A stretch of 64,000 bases of DNA from assembly GCA_000621185.1 (NCBI GenBank), contig KK211225.1, forward strand, positions 1 through 64,000, written 5' to 3'. A model generated the notes under the pieces. That model was not told the origin of the DNA. It saw only the letters and a program-made list of their open reading frames with translations, and did not search any database. A program made the position numbers and the translations under genes. This document shows, piece after piece, positions 39,354 through 48,455 of this stretch (positions are counted from its first letter, which is position 1; every line of letters starts with the position of its first letter). The DNA comes from Franconibacter pulveris DSM 19144. Lineage in GTDB: Bacteria > Pseudomonadota > Gammaproteobacteria > Enterobacterales > Enterobacteriaceae.

Positions 39354-39383
39354 ATTATAACACAAGCGGGTGATTATCAGTAA
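39354..39383 (-). promoter_or_regulatory. gyrA promoter
   Basis: On the minus strand the -10 element TATAAT lies at 39359-39354, with TTACTG at about 39383-39378 as a weak -35 at an 18-base spacing. A weak -35 and a GC-poor -10 fit a promoter that rises when supercoiling falls, as is known for E. coli gyrA. Confidence 0.6.
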
Positions 39384-39467
39384 GCGGAATAGACCCGCAG
39401 AGCGCTTTATTCCCCTGTTTTGCCTGTTATACTCGACGCTCTTGCGAAGAAAGGAGTAAATGCGCTG

Positions 39468-40202
39468 ATGAATGCTGAAAAACCCCCCGTTGCGCGCAAC
39501 GTTGACCACGAAGAAATTGCCAAATTCGAAGCCGTAGCGTCGCGCTGGTGGGATCTGGAAGGCGAGTTTAAACCGTTGCATCGCATCAATCCCTTGCGCC
39601 TTGGCTATATCGCCGAGCGTTCAGGCGGCCTGTTCGGCAAAAACGTGCTGGATGTCGGCTGCGGCGGCGGCATTCTGGCTGAAAGCATGGCCCGCGAAGG
39701 CGCATCGGTGACCGGACTCGATATGGGCTTCGAGCCCCTGCAGGTGGCGCGCCTGCATGCGCTCGAAAGCGGCGTTCAGGTGGATTACGTTCAGCAAACG
39801 GTGGAAGAGCACGCTCTCCAGAACGCGGGCGCTTATGACGTGGTGACCTGCATGGAGATGCTTGAACATGTGCCGGACCCGCGCTCTGTAGTTCAGGCGT
39901 GCGCGAAGCTGGTTAAACCCGGCGGCCACGTTTTCTTCTCTACCTTAAACCGCAACGGCAAAGCCTGGCTGATGGCGGTAGTCGGCGCGGAATATGTGCT
40001 GCGCATGGTGCCGAAAGGCACGCACGATGTGAAAAAATTCATCAAACCTGCGGAATTGCTCGGCTGGGTGGACGAAACCCAGCGATTAAAAGAGCGCCAT
40101 ATTATCGGTCTGCACTACAACCCGATAACCAACCGCTTCAAGCTCGCGCCTGGGGTTGATGTAAATTATATGTTGCATACTGAAGCCAAAAACCCTGCCT
40201 GA
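39468..40202 (+). CDS. ubiG: Ubiquinone O-methyltransferase UbiG
   Basis: UbiG does both O-methylations of ubiquinone synthesis. The 244-residue protein has the SAM-binding motif [13 protein letters not shown] and later [10 protein letters not shown] and [11 protein letters not shown]. The start at 39468 (MNAEKPP) is chosen because it matches E. coli UbiG and lies behind AAGGAG; upstream in-frame starts would add 16 unrelated residues. It is monocistronic and ends at a strong terminator. Confidence 0.97.
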   Translation: MNAEKPPVARNVDHEEIAKFEAVASRWWDLEGEFKPLHRINPLRLGYIAERSGGLFGKNVLDVGCGGGILAESMAREGASVTGLDMGFEPLQVARLHALESGVQVDYVQQTVEEHALQNAGAYDVVTCMEMLEHVPDPRSVVQACAKLVKPGGHVFFSTLNRNGKAWLMAVVGAEYVLRMVPKGTHDVKKFIKPAELLGWVDETQRLKERHIIGLHYNPITNRFKLAPGVDVNYMLHTEAKNPA

Positions 40203-40221
40203 TATAAGCTTTTCGTATTAA

Positions 40222-40253
40222 AAATTGCGCAGCGTTCTGTTGCGCAATTTTTT
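40222..40253 (+). terminator. Intrinsic terminator of ubiG
   Basis: AAATTGCGCA and TGCGCAATTT form a perfect 10-base stem with a 9-base loop, and T residues follow. It lies 20 bases after the ubiG stop. Confidence 0.9.
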
Positions 40254-40450
40254 GTCTGACCAGGAAATCGGCGTTCGATCATATTTTCATTTTTTTTCTT
40301 CTGATATTGACACGACCTTCAGCCCTTATAAGACGCGCACTTAGATAATTTCATCGTTTCGTAACCGCAAATTAACGTTGAAATCAAGCCTTGTTCTCAA
40401 AAGAATCCAGACTAGAATACTCACCATATAGCGTTTCACTTATCTCAAAC

Positions 40451-40466
40451 CCCCTATATATAGTAT
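40451..40466. promoter_or_regulatory. Candidate NrdR box upstream of nrdA
   Basis: CCCCTATATATAGTAT matches the central CWATATATWG of the NrdR consensus. NrdR represses ribonucleotide reductase genes when dATP is plentiful. The box touches the first DnaA box, as in E. coli nrdAB. Confidence 0.65.
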
Positions 40467-40475
40467 TTATCCACA
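40467..40475 (+). promoter_or_regulatory. DnaA box upstream of nrdA
   Basis: TTATCCACA is a perfect strong DnaA box. In E. coli DnaA binding at this promoter links nrdAB expression to replication. Confidence 0.85.
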
Positions 40476-40497
40476 GAGTTAATCACAAAGTTAGCCC

Positions 40498-40506
40498 TGT
40501 GAATAA
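40498..40506 (-). promoter_or_regulatory. Second, inverted DnaA box upstream of nrdA
   Basis: The minus strand reads TTATTCACA, which fits the TTATNCACA consensus. It faces the first box 22 bases away and lies 40 bases before the nrdA ATG. Confidence 0.75.
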
Positions 40507-40545
40507 GCGGGGGATATTTCTATTTCACGGACAGGTATATTTCAC

Positions 40546-42831
40546 ATGAATCAGAGTCTGCTGGTGACAAAACGTGATGGCCGTAAAGAGCGCATCGATC
40601 TGGACAAAATTCATCGTGTTCTCGACTGGGCGGCTGAAGGGCTGAACAACGTATCCATCTCTCAGGTGGAACTGCGTTCTCACATTCAGTTCTATGATGG
40701 CATCACAACCTCCGACATTCATGAAACCATCATCAAGGCCGCGGCGGATCTTATCTCCCGCGACGCCCCGGACTACCAGTACCTGGCCGCGCGCCTGGCT
40801 ATCTTCCACCTGCGTAAAAAAGCCTACGGCCAGTTTGAGCCGCCGAAGCTTTATGCTCATGTCGTCAACATGGTTGAGCTGGGCAAATACGACAGACATC
40901 TGCTGGAAGACTACACGGAAGAAGAGTTCCAGCAGATGGACGGTTTTATCGACCATCATCGCGACATGAACTTCTCCTATGCGGCCGTTAAGCAGCTGGA
41001 AGGGAAATACCTGGTTCAGAACCGTGTCACCGGCGAAATTTACGAGAGCGCGCAGTTCCTCTACATACTGGTTGCGGCCTGCCTCTTCTCCGGCTACCCG
41101 CGTGAAACCCGTCTGGATTACGTGAAACGCTTCTACGACGCGGTCTCCACCTTTAAAATTTCGCTGCCGACGCCGATCATGTCCGGCGTGCGCACCCCGA
41201 CTCGCCAGTTCAGCTCCTGCGTGCTTATCGAGTGCGGCGACAGCCTGGACTCCATCAACGCCACCTCCAGCGCGATTGTGAAATATGTTTCCCAGCGCGC
41301 GGGCATCGGCATCAACGCCGGCCGCATTCGCGCGCTCGGCAGCCCCATTCGCGGCGGCGAAGCGTTCCATACCGGCTGCATCCCGTTCTACAAGCATTTC
41401 CAGACCGCGGTGAAATCTTGCTCCCAGGGCGGCGTTCGCGGCGGCGCGGCGACCCTCTTCTACCCAATGTGGCATCTGGAAGTGGAAAGCCTGCTGGTGC
41501 TGAAGAACAACCGCGGCACCGAAGCGAACCGCGTGCGTCACATGGACTACGGCGTGCAGATCAACAAGCTGATGTACACCCGTCTGCTGAAAGGTGAAGA
41601 GATAACCCTGTTCAGCCCGTCCGACGTACCGGGCCTGTACGACGCGTTCTTCGCCGACCAGGATGAGTTCGAACGTCTGTATGTGAAATATGAAAAAGAC
41701 GACAGCATTCGCAAGCAGCGCATCAAAGCGTCCGAGCTCTTCTCGCTGATGATGCAGGAGCGCGCCTCCACCGGCCGCATCTACATCCAGAACGTGGACC
41801 ACTGCAACACCCACAGCCCGTTTGACCCGGTTGTCGCGCCGGTGCGCCAGTCTAACCTGTGCCTGGAAATCGCGCTGCCGACCAAACCGCTGGAAGATGT
41901 TAACGACGAGAATGGCGAAATCGCGCTCTGCACCCTCTCTGCCTTTAACCTTGGCGCGATTGAGAACCTGAACGAACTGGAAGAGCTGGCTATTCTTGCG
42001 GTACGCGCCCTTGACGCCCTGCTCGACTACCAGGATTACCCAATCCCGGCCGCAAAACGCGGCGCGATGGGTCGCCGTACGCTGGGTATCGGCGTTATCA
42101 ACTTCGCTTACTACCTGGCGAAGCACGGCGTGCGTTACTCCGACGGCAGCGCCAACAACCTGACGCACAAAACGTTCGAGGCTATTCAGTATTTCCTGCT
42201 GAAGGCGTCTAACGAGCTGGCGAAAGAGCAAGGCGCCTGCCCGTGGTTCAACGAAACCACTTACAGCAAAGGCATCCTGCCAATCGACACCTACAAAAAA
42301 GACCTGGATGCGATTGCTAACGAGCCGCTGCACTACGACTGGGAAACCCTGCGCGAATCGATCAAAACGCACGGCCTGCGCAACTCCACCCTGTCGGCGC
42401 TGATGCCTTCGGAAACCTCTTCGCAGATTTCCAACGCCACCAACGGCATTGAACCGCCGCGTGGCCACATCAGCATCAAAGCGTCGAAAGACGGCATTCT
42501 GCGTCAGGTGGTGCCGGATTACGAACACCTGAAAGAGCAGTATGAACTGCTGTGGGAAATGCCGAACAACGACGGCTATCTGCAACTGGTGGGTCTGATG
42601 CAGAAATTCATCGACCAGTCGATTTCGGCGAACACCAACTACGACCCGCAGCGCTTCCCGTCAGGCAAAGTGCCGATGCAGCAGCTCCTGAAAGACTTGC
42701 TCACCGCGTACAAGTTCGGCGTGAAAACGCTGTACTACCAGAACACCCGCGACGGTGCGGAAGATGCCCAGGATGACCTGGCGCCGTCCATTCAGGACGA
42801 CGGCTGCGAAAGCGGCGCTTGTAAGATTTAA
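40546..42831 (+). CDS. nrdA: Class Ia ribonucleotide reductase, alpha subunit NrdA
   Basis: NrdA reduces ribonucleoside diphosphates to the deoxy forms. The 761 residues equal the E. coli length. There is an N-terminal ATP cone for overall allosteric control (SLLVTKRDGRKERIDLDKIHRVLDWA region). The redox pair and the thiyl radical cysteine are in FSSCVLIECGD, SNLCLEIALP and IALCTLSAFNLG. The C-terminal shuttle pair is CESGAC. nrdB follows after 141 bases with a hairpin between. Confidence 0.98.
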   Translation: MNQSLLVTKRDGRKERIDLDKIHRVLDWAAEGLNNVSISQVELRSHIQFYDGITTSDIHETIIKAAADLISRDAPDYQYLAARLAIFHLRKKAYGQFEPPKLYAHVVNMVELGKYDRHLLEDYTEEEFQQMDGFIDHHRDMNFSYAAVKQLEGKYLVQNRVTGEIYESAQFLYILVAACLFSGYPRETRLDYVKRFYDAVSTFKISLPTPIMSGVRTPTRQFSSCVLIECGDSLDSINATSSAIVKYVSQRAGIGINAGRIRALGSPIRGGEAFHTGCIPFYKHFQTAVKSCSQGGVRGGAATLFYPMWHLEVESLLVLKNNRGTEANRVRHMDYGVQINKLMYTRLLKGEEITLFSPSDVPGLYDAFFADQDEFERLYVKYEKDDSIRKQRIKASELFSLMMQERASTGRIYIQNVDHCNTHSPFDPVVAPVRQSNLCLEIALPTKPLEDVNDENGEIALCTLSAFNLGAIENLNELEELAILAVRALDALLDYQDYPIPAAKRGAMGRRTLGIGVINFAYYLAKHGVRYSDGSANNLTHKTFEAIQYFLLKASNELAKEQGACPWFNETTYSKGILPIDTYKKDLDAIANEPLHYDWETLRESIKTHGLRNSTLSALMPSETSSQISNATNGIEPPRGHISIKASKDGILRQVVPDYEHLKEQYELLWEMPNNDGYLQLVGLMQKFIDQSISANTNYDPQRFPSGKVPMQQLLKDLLTAYKFGVKTLYYQNTRDGAEDAQDDLAPSIQDDGCESGACKI

Positions 42832-42853
42832 GAAGGTCGTTGACCTGAAGCAG

Positions 42854-42884
42854 CCCTCTTCCCGGTGAAGAGGGTTTCTCTTTT
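42854..42884 (+). terminator. Terminator-like hairpin between nrdA and nrdB
   Basis: CCCTCTTC and GAAGAGGG form a perfect 8-base stem with a 5-base loop, and TTTCTCTTTT follows. It lies 22 bases after nrdA and inside the operon, so it probably gives partial termination or protects the nrdA message. Confidence 0.65.
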
Positions 42885-42923
42885 CCCCCTCGCCCCTGCG
42901 GGGAGAGGGCCGGGGTGAGAGGC
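42885..42923. repeat. Dispersed palindromic repeat (CCCTCGCCCC..GGGGAGAGGG type)
   Basis: CCCTCGCCCC-TGC-GGGGAGAGGG followed by CCGGGGTGAGAGG has the form of a small palindromic element that I recognise as common between genes in many enterobacteria. No second copy was noticed in this window, so the assignment rests on recall of the motif. Confidence 0.5.
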
Positions 42924-42972
42924 GTACTCAAATCGCCTCTTATCAACAAAGCCGTTTCACAGGATTTACGTC

Positions 42973-44103
42973 ATGGCCTACACCACTTTTTCACAGACGA
43001 AAAACGACCAGCTTCTTGAACCCATGTTCTTCGGCCAGCCGGTCAACGTAGCGCGCTACGATCAGCAAAAATATGAAATTTTCGAAAAGCTTATCGAAAA
43101 GCAGCTTTCGTTTTTCTGGCGTCCGGAAGAGGTGGATGTCTCCCGCGACCGCATCGATTTCCAGGCGCTGCCGGAGCATGAAAAGCATATCTTCCTGAGC
43201 AACCTGAAATACCAGACGCTGCTGGACTCCATTCAGGGTCGCAGCCCGAACGTCGCGCTGCTGCCGCTTATCTCTATTCCGGAGCTGGAAACCTGGGTTG
43301 AAACCTGGGCCTTTTCCGAGACTATCCACTCGCGCTCTTATACGCACATCATCCGCAACATCGTGAACGACCCGGCGCTGGTGTTTGATGATATCGTCAC
43401 CAACGAGCAGATCTTAAAGCGCGCCGAAGGCATCTCTCATTACTATGATGACCTGATCGAGCTGACCAGCTACTGGCATCTGCTGGGCGAAGGCACCCAC
43501 AGCGTGAACGGCAAAACCGTTACCGTGAACCTGCACGAGCTGAAGAAGAAGCTCTATCTGTGCCTGATGAGCGTGAACGCGCTGGAAGCGATTCGCTTCT
43601 ACGTCAGCTTCGCCTGCTCCTTCGCTTTCGCCGAGCGCGAACTGATGGAAGGCAACGCCAAAATTATTCGTCTGATTGCCCGCGACGAAGCGCTGCACCT
43701 CACCGGCACCCAGCATATGCTGAACCTGATGCGCAGCGGCGAAGATGACCCCGAGATGGCGCAGATAGCCGAAGAGTGCAAACAGGAATGTTACGACCTG
43801 TTCGTGCTGGCGGCGCAGCAGGAAAAAGAGTGGGCGGAATACCTGTTCCAGGGCGGCTCGATGATCGGCCTGAACAAAGATATCCTCTGCCAGTACGTCG
43901 AGTACATTACGAACATCCGCATGCAGGCGGTGGGGCTGGATCTGCCGTTTAAGACCCGCTCAAACCCGATCCCGTGGATCAACACCTGGCTGGTTTCCGA
44001 TAACGTGCAGGTGGCGCCGCAGGAAGTGGAAGTGAGCTCTTATCTGGTCGGCCAGATCGATTCTGAAATCGACCACGACGATCTTAGCAGCTTCCAGCTC
44101 TGA
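42973..44103 (+). CDS. nrdB: Class Ia ribonucleotide reductase, beta subunit NrdB
   Basis: NrdB holds the di-iron centre and the tyrosyl radical that starts each round of catalysis in NrdA. The 376-residue length equals that of E. coli. The radical tyrosine lies in [11 protein letters not shown], and iron ligands lie in that motif and in [12 protein letters not shown]. The C-terminal tail DDLSSFQL fits the part that docks into NrdA. yfaE follows directly after one base. Confidence 0.98.
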   Translation: MAYTTFSQTKNDQLLEPMFFGQPVNVARYDQQKYEIFEKLIEKQLSFFWRPEEVDVSRDRIDFQALPEHEKHIFLSNLKYQTLLDSIQGRSPNVALLPLISIPELETWVETWAFSETIHSRSYTHIIRNIVNDPALVFDDIVTNEQILKRAEGISHYYDDLIELTSYWHLLGEGTHSVNGKTVTVNLHELKKKLYLCLMSVNALEAIRFYVSFACSFAFAERELMEGNAKIIRLIARDEALHLTGTQHMLNLMRSGEDDPEMAQIAEECKQECYDLFVLAAQQEKEWAEYLFQGGSMIGLNKDILCQYVEYITNIRMQAVGLDLPFKTRSNPIPWINTWLVSDNVQVAPQEVEVSSYLVGQIDSEIDHDDLSSFQL

Positions 44104-44104
44104 T

Positions 44105-44359
44105 ATGTGCCGCGTTACGCTTCGCCTCACCGGTTCACAGCTTGAGTGCGACGAGGAGCATCCTTCGCTGCTTATCGCGCTCGAATCGCACAAGGTGGCG
44201 GTGGAATACCAGTGCCGCGAAGGCTACTGCGGCTCATGCCGCACCAAGCTGGTTACAGGCCAGGTCACCTGGCTTACCGAGCCGCTGGCGTTTATTCAGC
44301 CAGGCGAAATTCTCCCCTGCTGCTGCAAAGCGCAGGGGGACATAGAAATAGAGATGTAA
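44105..44359 (+). CDS. yfaE: 2Fe-2S ferredoxin YfaE
   Basis: This small plant-type ferredoxin of 84 residues feeds electrons to the NrdB di-iron centre to build and restore the tyrosyl radical. The cluster cysteines are Cys37, Cys42 and Cys45 (CREGYCGSC), with the fourth in the CCC group at 72 to 74. It starts one base after the nrdB stop, so the genes form one operon. Confidence 0.95.
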   Translation: MCRVTLRLTGSQLECDEEHPSLLIALESHKVAVEYQCREGYCGSCRTKLVTGQVTWLTEPLAFIQPGEILPCCCKAQGDIEIEM

Positions 44360-44375
44360 TCTCTTACAGAAAAGC

Positions 44376-44399
44376 AAAAGGGGCCGAAGCCCCTTTTTT
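44376..44399. terminator. Bidirectional terminator between yfaE and glpQ
   Basis: AAAAGGGGC-CGAA-GCCCCTTTTTT has a stem of at least 5 GC pairs with a GNRA-like loop, and A and T runs on its two sides. The T run overlaps the glpQ stop codon, so it serves both convergent genes. Confidence 0.85.
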
Positions 44400-45456
44400 A
44401 TTGGTTTTTGTGCAGGTACTGCACCGCTTTGTCCGGGAAGTCGGTAAACACCCCTTCCACATCGGCCTGGCGGTAAAGCACTTCATAAAGCTGATTCACA
44501 TCGCTGACGTAGTCCGGAAGCTTATCGGCGCGCACGGTGTAAGGATGAACAGGCAAGCGGCTGGCGTGCGCTTCCTGCGCCATCGCCGTGAGCTTCACGT
44601 TCCCCTTTGTCGACCCTGGCGCCACCAGCATGTGGTAATCAGGGCCAATGCCGTCGGCATATTTCGCAATTTCTTTCATTGCGCCAGGTTTGAACATCCA
44701 GTCGTAGCTGTAGTTAACCCAGGTGCCGTCTGGCTGCTTCTGCTGGGTTTCGTTCCAGTCGGTGTACGCGATAAGCTGCACAAGCTTCAGATCCATCCCC
44801 ATCTTCGGCTCAAGCTCGGTTTTAATGCGCTTAAGCTCATTAGCGTCGAAGCATTGCAGGTACACAGCATCTCGCTTTGCAACATAGCCATACTGCTTCA
44901 ACACCCCGAGCACCTTCGCCGCGATATCTTTCCCTTCCTGATGGTGAAACCAGGGGGCTTTAATCTCCGGGTAGATGCCGATGCGCTTGCCGGTTGCGTG
45001 GTTCAGCCCCTGAACGAACTCAATTTCCTCTTCAAAGGTGTGCACGCGGAAATCTGATTTGCCCATCGGAAAACGGCCCGGGAAGGTCTGCACCTTTTTG
45101 CCGTTTTCGAGATCAAACCCCTCGGTGAATTTCAGGGATTTGATCTCCGCGAGCGTAAAGTCGATGGCGTAATAGCGCCCGTCTTTACGCGCCCGGCCGG
45201 GAAACCGTTCCGCCACGTCGGTGACGCGATCCAGGTAGTGGTCATGCAGCACCACCAGCTGGTCATCCTTTGTCATCACCAGATCCTGCTCAAGGAAATC
45301 CGCCCCCTGGGCATAGGCCATCGCTTTAGCCGGCAACGTATGCTCCGGCAGGTAGCCGCTTGCGCCGCGGTGCGCAATCACGATTTTATCGATCGCCGCC
45401 GCGCTCCCCGCCACGGCGCAAAGCGCCAGCGTCATAAGCGTTGTTTTAAGCTTCAT
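44398..45456 (-). CDS. glpQ: Periplasmic glycerophosphodiester phosphodiesterase GlpQ
   Basis: GlpQ hydrolyses glycerophosphodiesters in the periplasm to glycerol-3-phosphate and an alcohol. The 352-residue protein has a signal peptide ending VAGSAAA. The active site includes VIAHRGASGYLPEHTL, FLEQDLVMTKDDQLVVLHD and the calcium-binding aspartate and glutamate there. It lies 9 bases after glpT, whose transporter takes up the product. Confidence 0.97.
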   Translation of the reverse strand: MKLKTTLMTLALCAVAGSAAAIDKIVIAHRGASGYLPEHTLPAKAMAYAQGADFLEQDLVMTKDDQLVVLHDHYLDRVTDVAERFPGRARKDGRYYAIDFTLAEIKSLKFTEGFDLENGKKVQTFPGRFPMGKSDFRVHTFEEEIEFVQGLNHATGKRIGIYPEIKAPWFHHQEGKDIAAKVLGVLKQYGYVAKRDAVYLQCFDANELKRIKTELEPKMGMDLKLVQLIAYTDWNETQQKQPDGTWVNYSYDWMFKPGAMKEIAKYADGIGPDYHMLVAPGSTKGNVKLTAMAQEAHASRLPVHPYTVRADKLPDYVSDVNQLYEVLYRQADVEGVFTDFPDKAVQYLHKNQ

Positions 45457-45465
45457 CTGTGCCCC

Positions 45466-46818
45466 TTAAGCGCGTTTTTCCTGCAATTCCTGATGGCGTT
45501 TACGCTCGCCAATCATGACAACCACCAGCAACAGTACGGCGAGAATGCTGCCGCCCACCATCACCATAAAGCCGCCATCCCAGCCGAAGAAATCAACGGT
45601 GTAACCGACAATCGCGCTCGCCGCCACCGAACCGCCGAGGTAGCCGAAGAGGCCGGTAAAGCCCGCCGCCGTACCCGCCGCTTTTTTCGGCGCCAGCTCC
45701 AGCGCATGCAGGCCAATCAACATTACCGGGCCGTAAATCAGGAAGCCGATGATTATCATGCAGGCCATATCCACGTTCGGGTTGCCCGGCGGGTTCATCC
45801 AGTAAACGACAGTCGCGATAGTAACCAGCGTCATAAAGAAGACGCCGGTCGCGCCACGGTTGCCTTTAAAGACTTTATCGGACATCCAGCCGCAGAGCAG
45901 CGTCCCCGGGATCCCGGCATATTCATACAGGAAATAGGCCCAGGAAGATTTATCCAGCGCGAAGTGCTTCACCTCTTTCAGGTAAGTCGGCGACCAGTCG
46001 AGGATGCCGTAGCGCAGCAGGTAGACAAACACGTTAGCGATAGCGATATACCACAGCAGCTTGTTCGGCAGCACGTATTGCATGAAGATCTGCTTCGCTG
46101 TCAGCTCCTGCTCATCTTTTTCGCTGTAGTCGTCCGGGTAGTCGTTTTTGTACTCTTCAATCGGCGGCAGACCGCAGGATTGCGGCGTGTCGCGCATTAA
46201 GGCGAAGGCGATAATTGCGACCAAAATAGCGCCGAAAGCAGGCATATAGAGCGCCGCATGCCAGTCGTTAAACCAGGCCATGCCGAGCAGGAACAGCAGC
46301 GGCGGAATGCCGCCGCCCACGTTATGGGCGCAGTTCCAGACCGAAACAATACCGCCGCGCTCCTTCTGCGACCACCAATGCACCATGGTGCGCCCGCACG
46401 GCGGCCACCCCATTCCCTGGAACCAGCCGCAAAGAAACAGCAGCACAAACATCACCATGATGCTGGAGGTCGCCCAGGGCACGAAACCCATAAACAACAT
46501 CACCGCCGCCGCCAGAATAAGCCCGGCCGGCAGGAAAACGCGCGGGTTTGAACGGTCCGAGACCGAACCCATGATGAACTTCGAAAAACCATAAGCAATG
46601 GAAATACCGGAAAGCGCAAACCCGAGGTCGCCGCGGGAAAAGCCCTGCTCCACCAGATAAGGCATGGCAAGCGCGAAGTTTTTGCGCACCAGATAGTAGG
46701 CTGCGTAGCCAAAGAAAATTCCCATGAAGATCTGCCAGCGCAGGCGGCGATAAACGGGATCGACACGATCCGCGGGAAGCCGCGCCTGATGGGCGGCAGG
46801 TCTGAAAATACTTAGCAT
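45466..46818 (-). CDS. glpT: Glycerol-3-phosphate/phosphate antiporter GlpT
   Basis: GlpT imports glycerol-3-phosphate in exchange for phosphate, and also admits fosfomycin. The 450-residue protein has twelve membrane segments of the OPA family, with the signature [20 protein letters not shown], where an arginine binds phosphate, and [19 protein letters not shown]. The start at 46818 ([10 protein letters not shown]) is chosen because it matches E. coli GlpT and is preceded by GGAGAATG. It heads the glpTQ operon; CRP and GlpR-like sites lie upstream. Confidence 0.97.
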   Translation of the reverse strand: MLSIFRPAAHQARLPADRVDPVYRRLRWQIFMGIFFGYAAYYLVRKNFALAMPYLVEQGFSRGDLGFALSGISIAYGFSKFIMGSVSDRSNPRVFLPAGLILAAAVMLFMGFVPWATSSIMVMFVLLFLCGWFQGMGWPPCGRTMVHWWSQKERGGIVSVWNCAHNVGGGIPPLLFLLGMAWFNDWHAALYMPAFGAILVAIIAFALMRDTPQSCGLPPIEEYKNDYPDDYSEKDEQELTAKQIFMQYVLPNKLLWYIAIANVFVYLLRYGILDWSPTYLKEVKHFALDKSSWAYFLYEYAGIPGTLLCGWMSDKVFKGNRGATGVFFMTLVTIATVVYWMNPPGNPNVDMACMIIIGFLIYGPVMLIGLHALELAPKKAAGTAAGFTGLFGYLGGSVAASAIVGYTVDFFGWDGGFMVMVGGSILAVLLLVVVMIGERKRHQELQEKRA

Positions 46819-46870
46819 TACATTCTCCTGGCAGGTATTGATCTGCGGACACGAAGTCATTTGCGCCGCT

Positions 46871-46888
46871 TATGTTTGTTTTCGCGCA
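46871..46888. promoter_or_regulatory. Candidate GlpR operator near glpT
   Basis: TATGTTTGTTTTCGCGCA is related to the GlpR half-site pattern ATGTTCG..NNCGAACAT. A second partial match, TATGTTCTTTTGTTTTCG, lies at 46977-46994. GlpR represses the glp genes without glycerol-3-phosphate. Both are weak matches. Confidence 0.4.
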
Positions 46889-46917
46889 GGAGAATACGGG
46901 AGCTTTGTCATAATTGC

Positions 46918-46933
46918 TGTGAAACATCGCACA
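46918..46933. promoter_or_regulatory. Candidate CRP site upstream of glpT
   Basis: TGTGAAACATCGCACA matches TGTGA-N6-TCACA with one mismatch. It lies 100 bases upstream of the glpT start. Carbon catabolite control of glpTQ by CRP is known in E. coli. The 348-base gap 46819-47166 holds no gene. Confidence 0.6.
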
Positions 46934-47166
46934 TATTGTTACAGTTTTATGACAAACGAAGATTTTTTGCCTTTTTTATGTTCTTTTGTTTTCGCTTGAT
47001 GGTCGAATACGCTCGCTAACCAACATAAAAATTTAGGTTTGTGATTCTGATCGGCAAAAAATGAAAAGCACTGTAATGCGTGAGCGCATGCTGAGGGGCG
47101 GGGAATAAAGCAATGTCACGCAGCAGGCTTCCGCCCGCTGCGTTTTGCAAGGGTAAGCCGCAGGCG

Positions 47167-48363
47167 TTACTGACTGAAGGCTTCCACCACCTGTACCCAG
47201 CCGTGCTCTGAAGTAACAGGCGCGTCGTTGAGCCAGCGGCGCAGCATGTTCAGCGCCATCATGGCGCAGACTTCCTGACGAGTGCGCAGCGCATGGCGGT
47301 TAGCGCTGAATTTGAGGCGCACCGCGTGCAGTCCGACCGGCGTGCACAGCACAATATTTAATTGCTCGTCGCGCATGGCGCCCACCACCAGCGTCAGCTC
47401 GCTGCCCGCCTTCTGCACCAGCGCCGCAGCCCGCTGTGCGGCTTCCTGCAGCGTTTCATCGCGGTCCGTCAACACCTCGCTATCCAGCAGCGGCGCGCCC
47501 GCAGAACGCAGTTGCAGCGCCAGCAGCCCGGCGGTGAACTGTTCGCTGAGCGACAGACGCAGCGGTTTTTCCTGCAAGCGGCGGGCAAGCTGGGCTGGCA
47601 GGCCTTCCGTTCCTTCGAAAATCAGACTTTCTCCCGCCACCTCGCGAACCTTCGGCCACACCGCTTCCATCGCCTCGCGCGCCTTCGCAGGGCCGGTCAG
47701 TTTCAGTTCGATAATCGGCATGGAGGAGCGGTAGCCCATCACCACACCCGGCGGCAGCGTAAGCGAGTCAAGGCTCTGCGCGAGATCGCTTTCCGAGCGC
47801 CCAAAGGTCGTGAGACGCAGACAAACCGGCGGCTCGACCTCCGGGAAGCGCTGACGCAGGCGCGGCACTATCTGCTGCTGCACCATCTGGCGAAACTCCG
47901 AAGGCACCCCAGGCGTGAAGAAAATGACCGCGCGGTTAAGCGTCATGGCGAAACCGCAGGCGGTACCGACGGGGTTGTCCACCATCTCGCTGCCTGCCGG
48001 GATCATCGCCTGTTTGCGGTTGCTCGGGGCCATCACGCGCCCGCGGGAGGAGAAAAACTGCTCCATATGCGCGAGCCACTCTTCATGTAGCTCCAGCCCG
48101 ACGCCCGCCGCTTTCGCTGCGGCTTCGGCGCTAAGATCGTCGCTGGTCGGCCCGAGACCGCCGTTCACAATCACGATGTCCGCCTGCTGGCTGCGCTCCT
48201 GCAAAATGGCCGTCAGCGCCTCAAGATTGTCGCCCACCGTGTTGCGACGAGTCATGGGAAAGCCGTTCTCAAAGAGGTAATCCGCAAGCCATGCAGCGTT
48301 GGTATCGACTATCTGACCGTGCAGCACTTCGTCGCCCGTCGAGAGCATTTCTACTTTCAGCAT
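47167..48363 (-). CDS. yfaY: CinA-like protein YfaY
   Basis: The 398-residue protein is a CinA-type protein. The N-terminal MoaB/MogA-like domain is seen as MLSTGDEVLHGQIVDTNAAW, VNGGLGPTSDDLSAEAA and FFTPGVPSEFRQMV. The C-terminal NMN-deamidase-like domain is divergent: LSLSEQFTAGLLALQL takes the place of the usual SCTGG motif. Its role is therefore uncertain, as for the E. coli paralogue. The start at 48363 (MLKVEMLSTGDEV) lies behind GGAGAAAAT. Confidence 0.9.
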   Translation of the reverse strand: MLKVEMLSTGDEVLHGQIVDTNAAWLADYLFENGFPMTRRNTVGDNLEALTAILQERSQQADIVIVNGGLGPTSDDLSAEAAAKAAGVGLELHEEWLAHMEQFFSSRGRVMAPSNRKQAMIPAGSEMVDNPVGTACGFAMTLNRAVIFFTPGVPSEFRQMVQQQIVPRLRQRFPEVEPPVCLRLTTFGRSESDLAQSLDSLTLPPGVVMGYRSSMPIIELKLTGPAKAREAMEAVWPKVREVAGESLIFEGTEGLPAQLARRLQEKPLRLSLSEQFTAGLLALQLRSAGAPLLDSEVLTDRDETLQEAAQRAAALVQKAGSELTLVVGAMRDEQLNIVLCTPVGLHAVRLKFSANRHALRTRQEVCAMMALNMLRRWLNDAPVTSEHGWVQVVEAFSQ

Positions 48364-48455
48364 TATTTTCTCCACACAAAGGGAACGCTTCACTATAGCG
48401 CAAGCGGGCGGGAGAAAGGGGAAGAAAAGGCGCGACGGACGCCGCGCCTGGAGGA

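Noticed and set aside
40525..42585. A 686-codon open frame opposite nrdA
   Set aside because: Its length comes from the biased codon use of nrdA, which is certain by family match; the opposite product has no recognisable domain.
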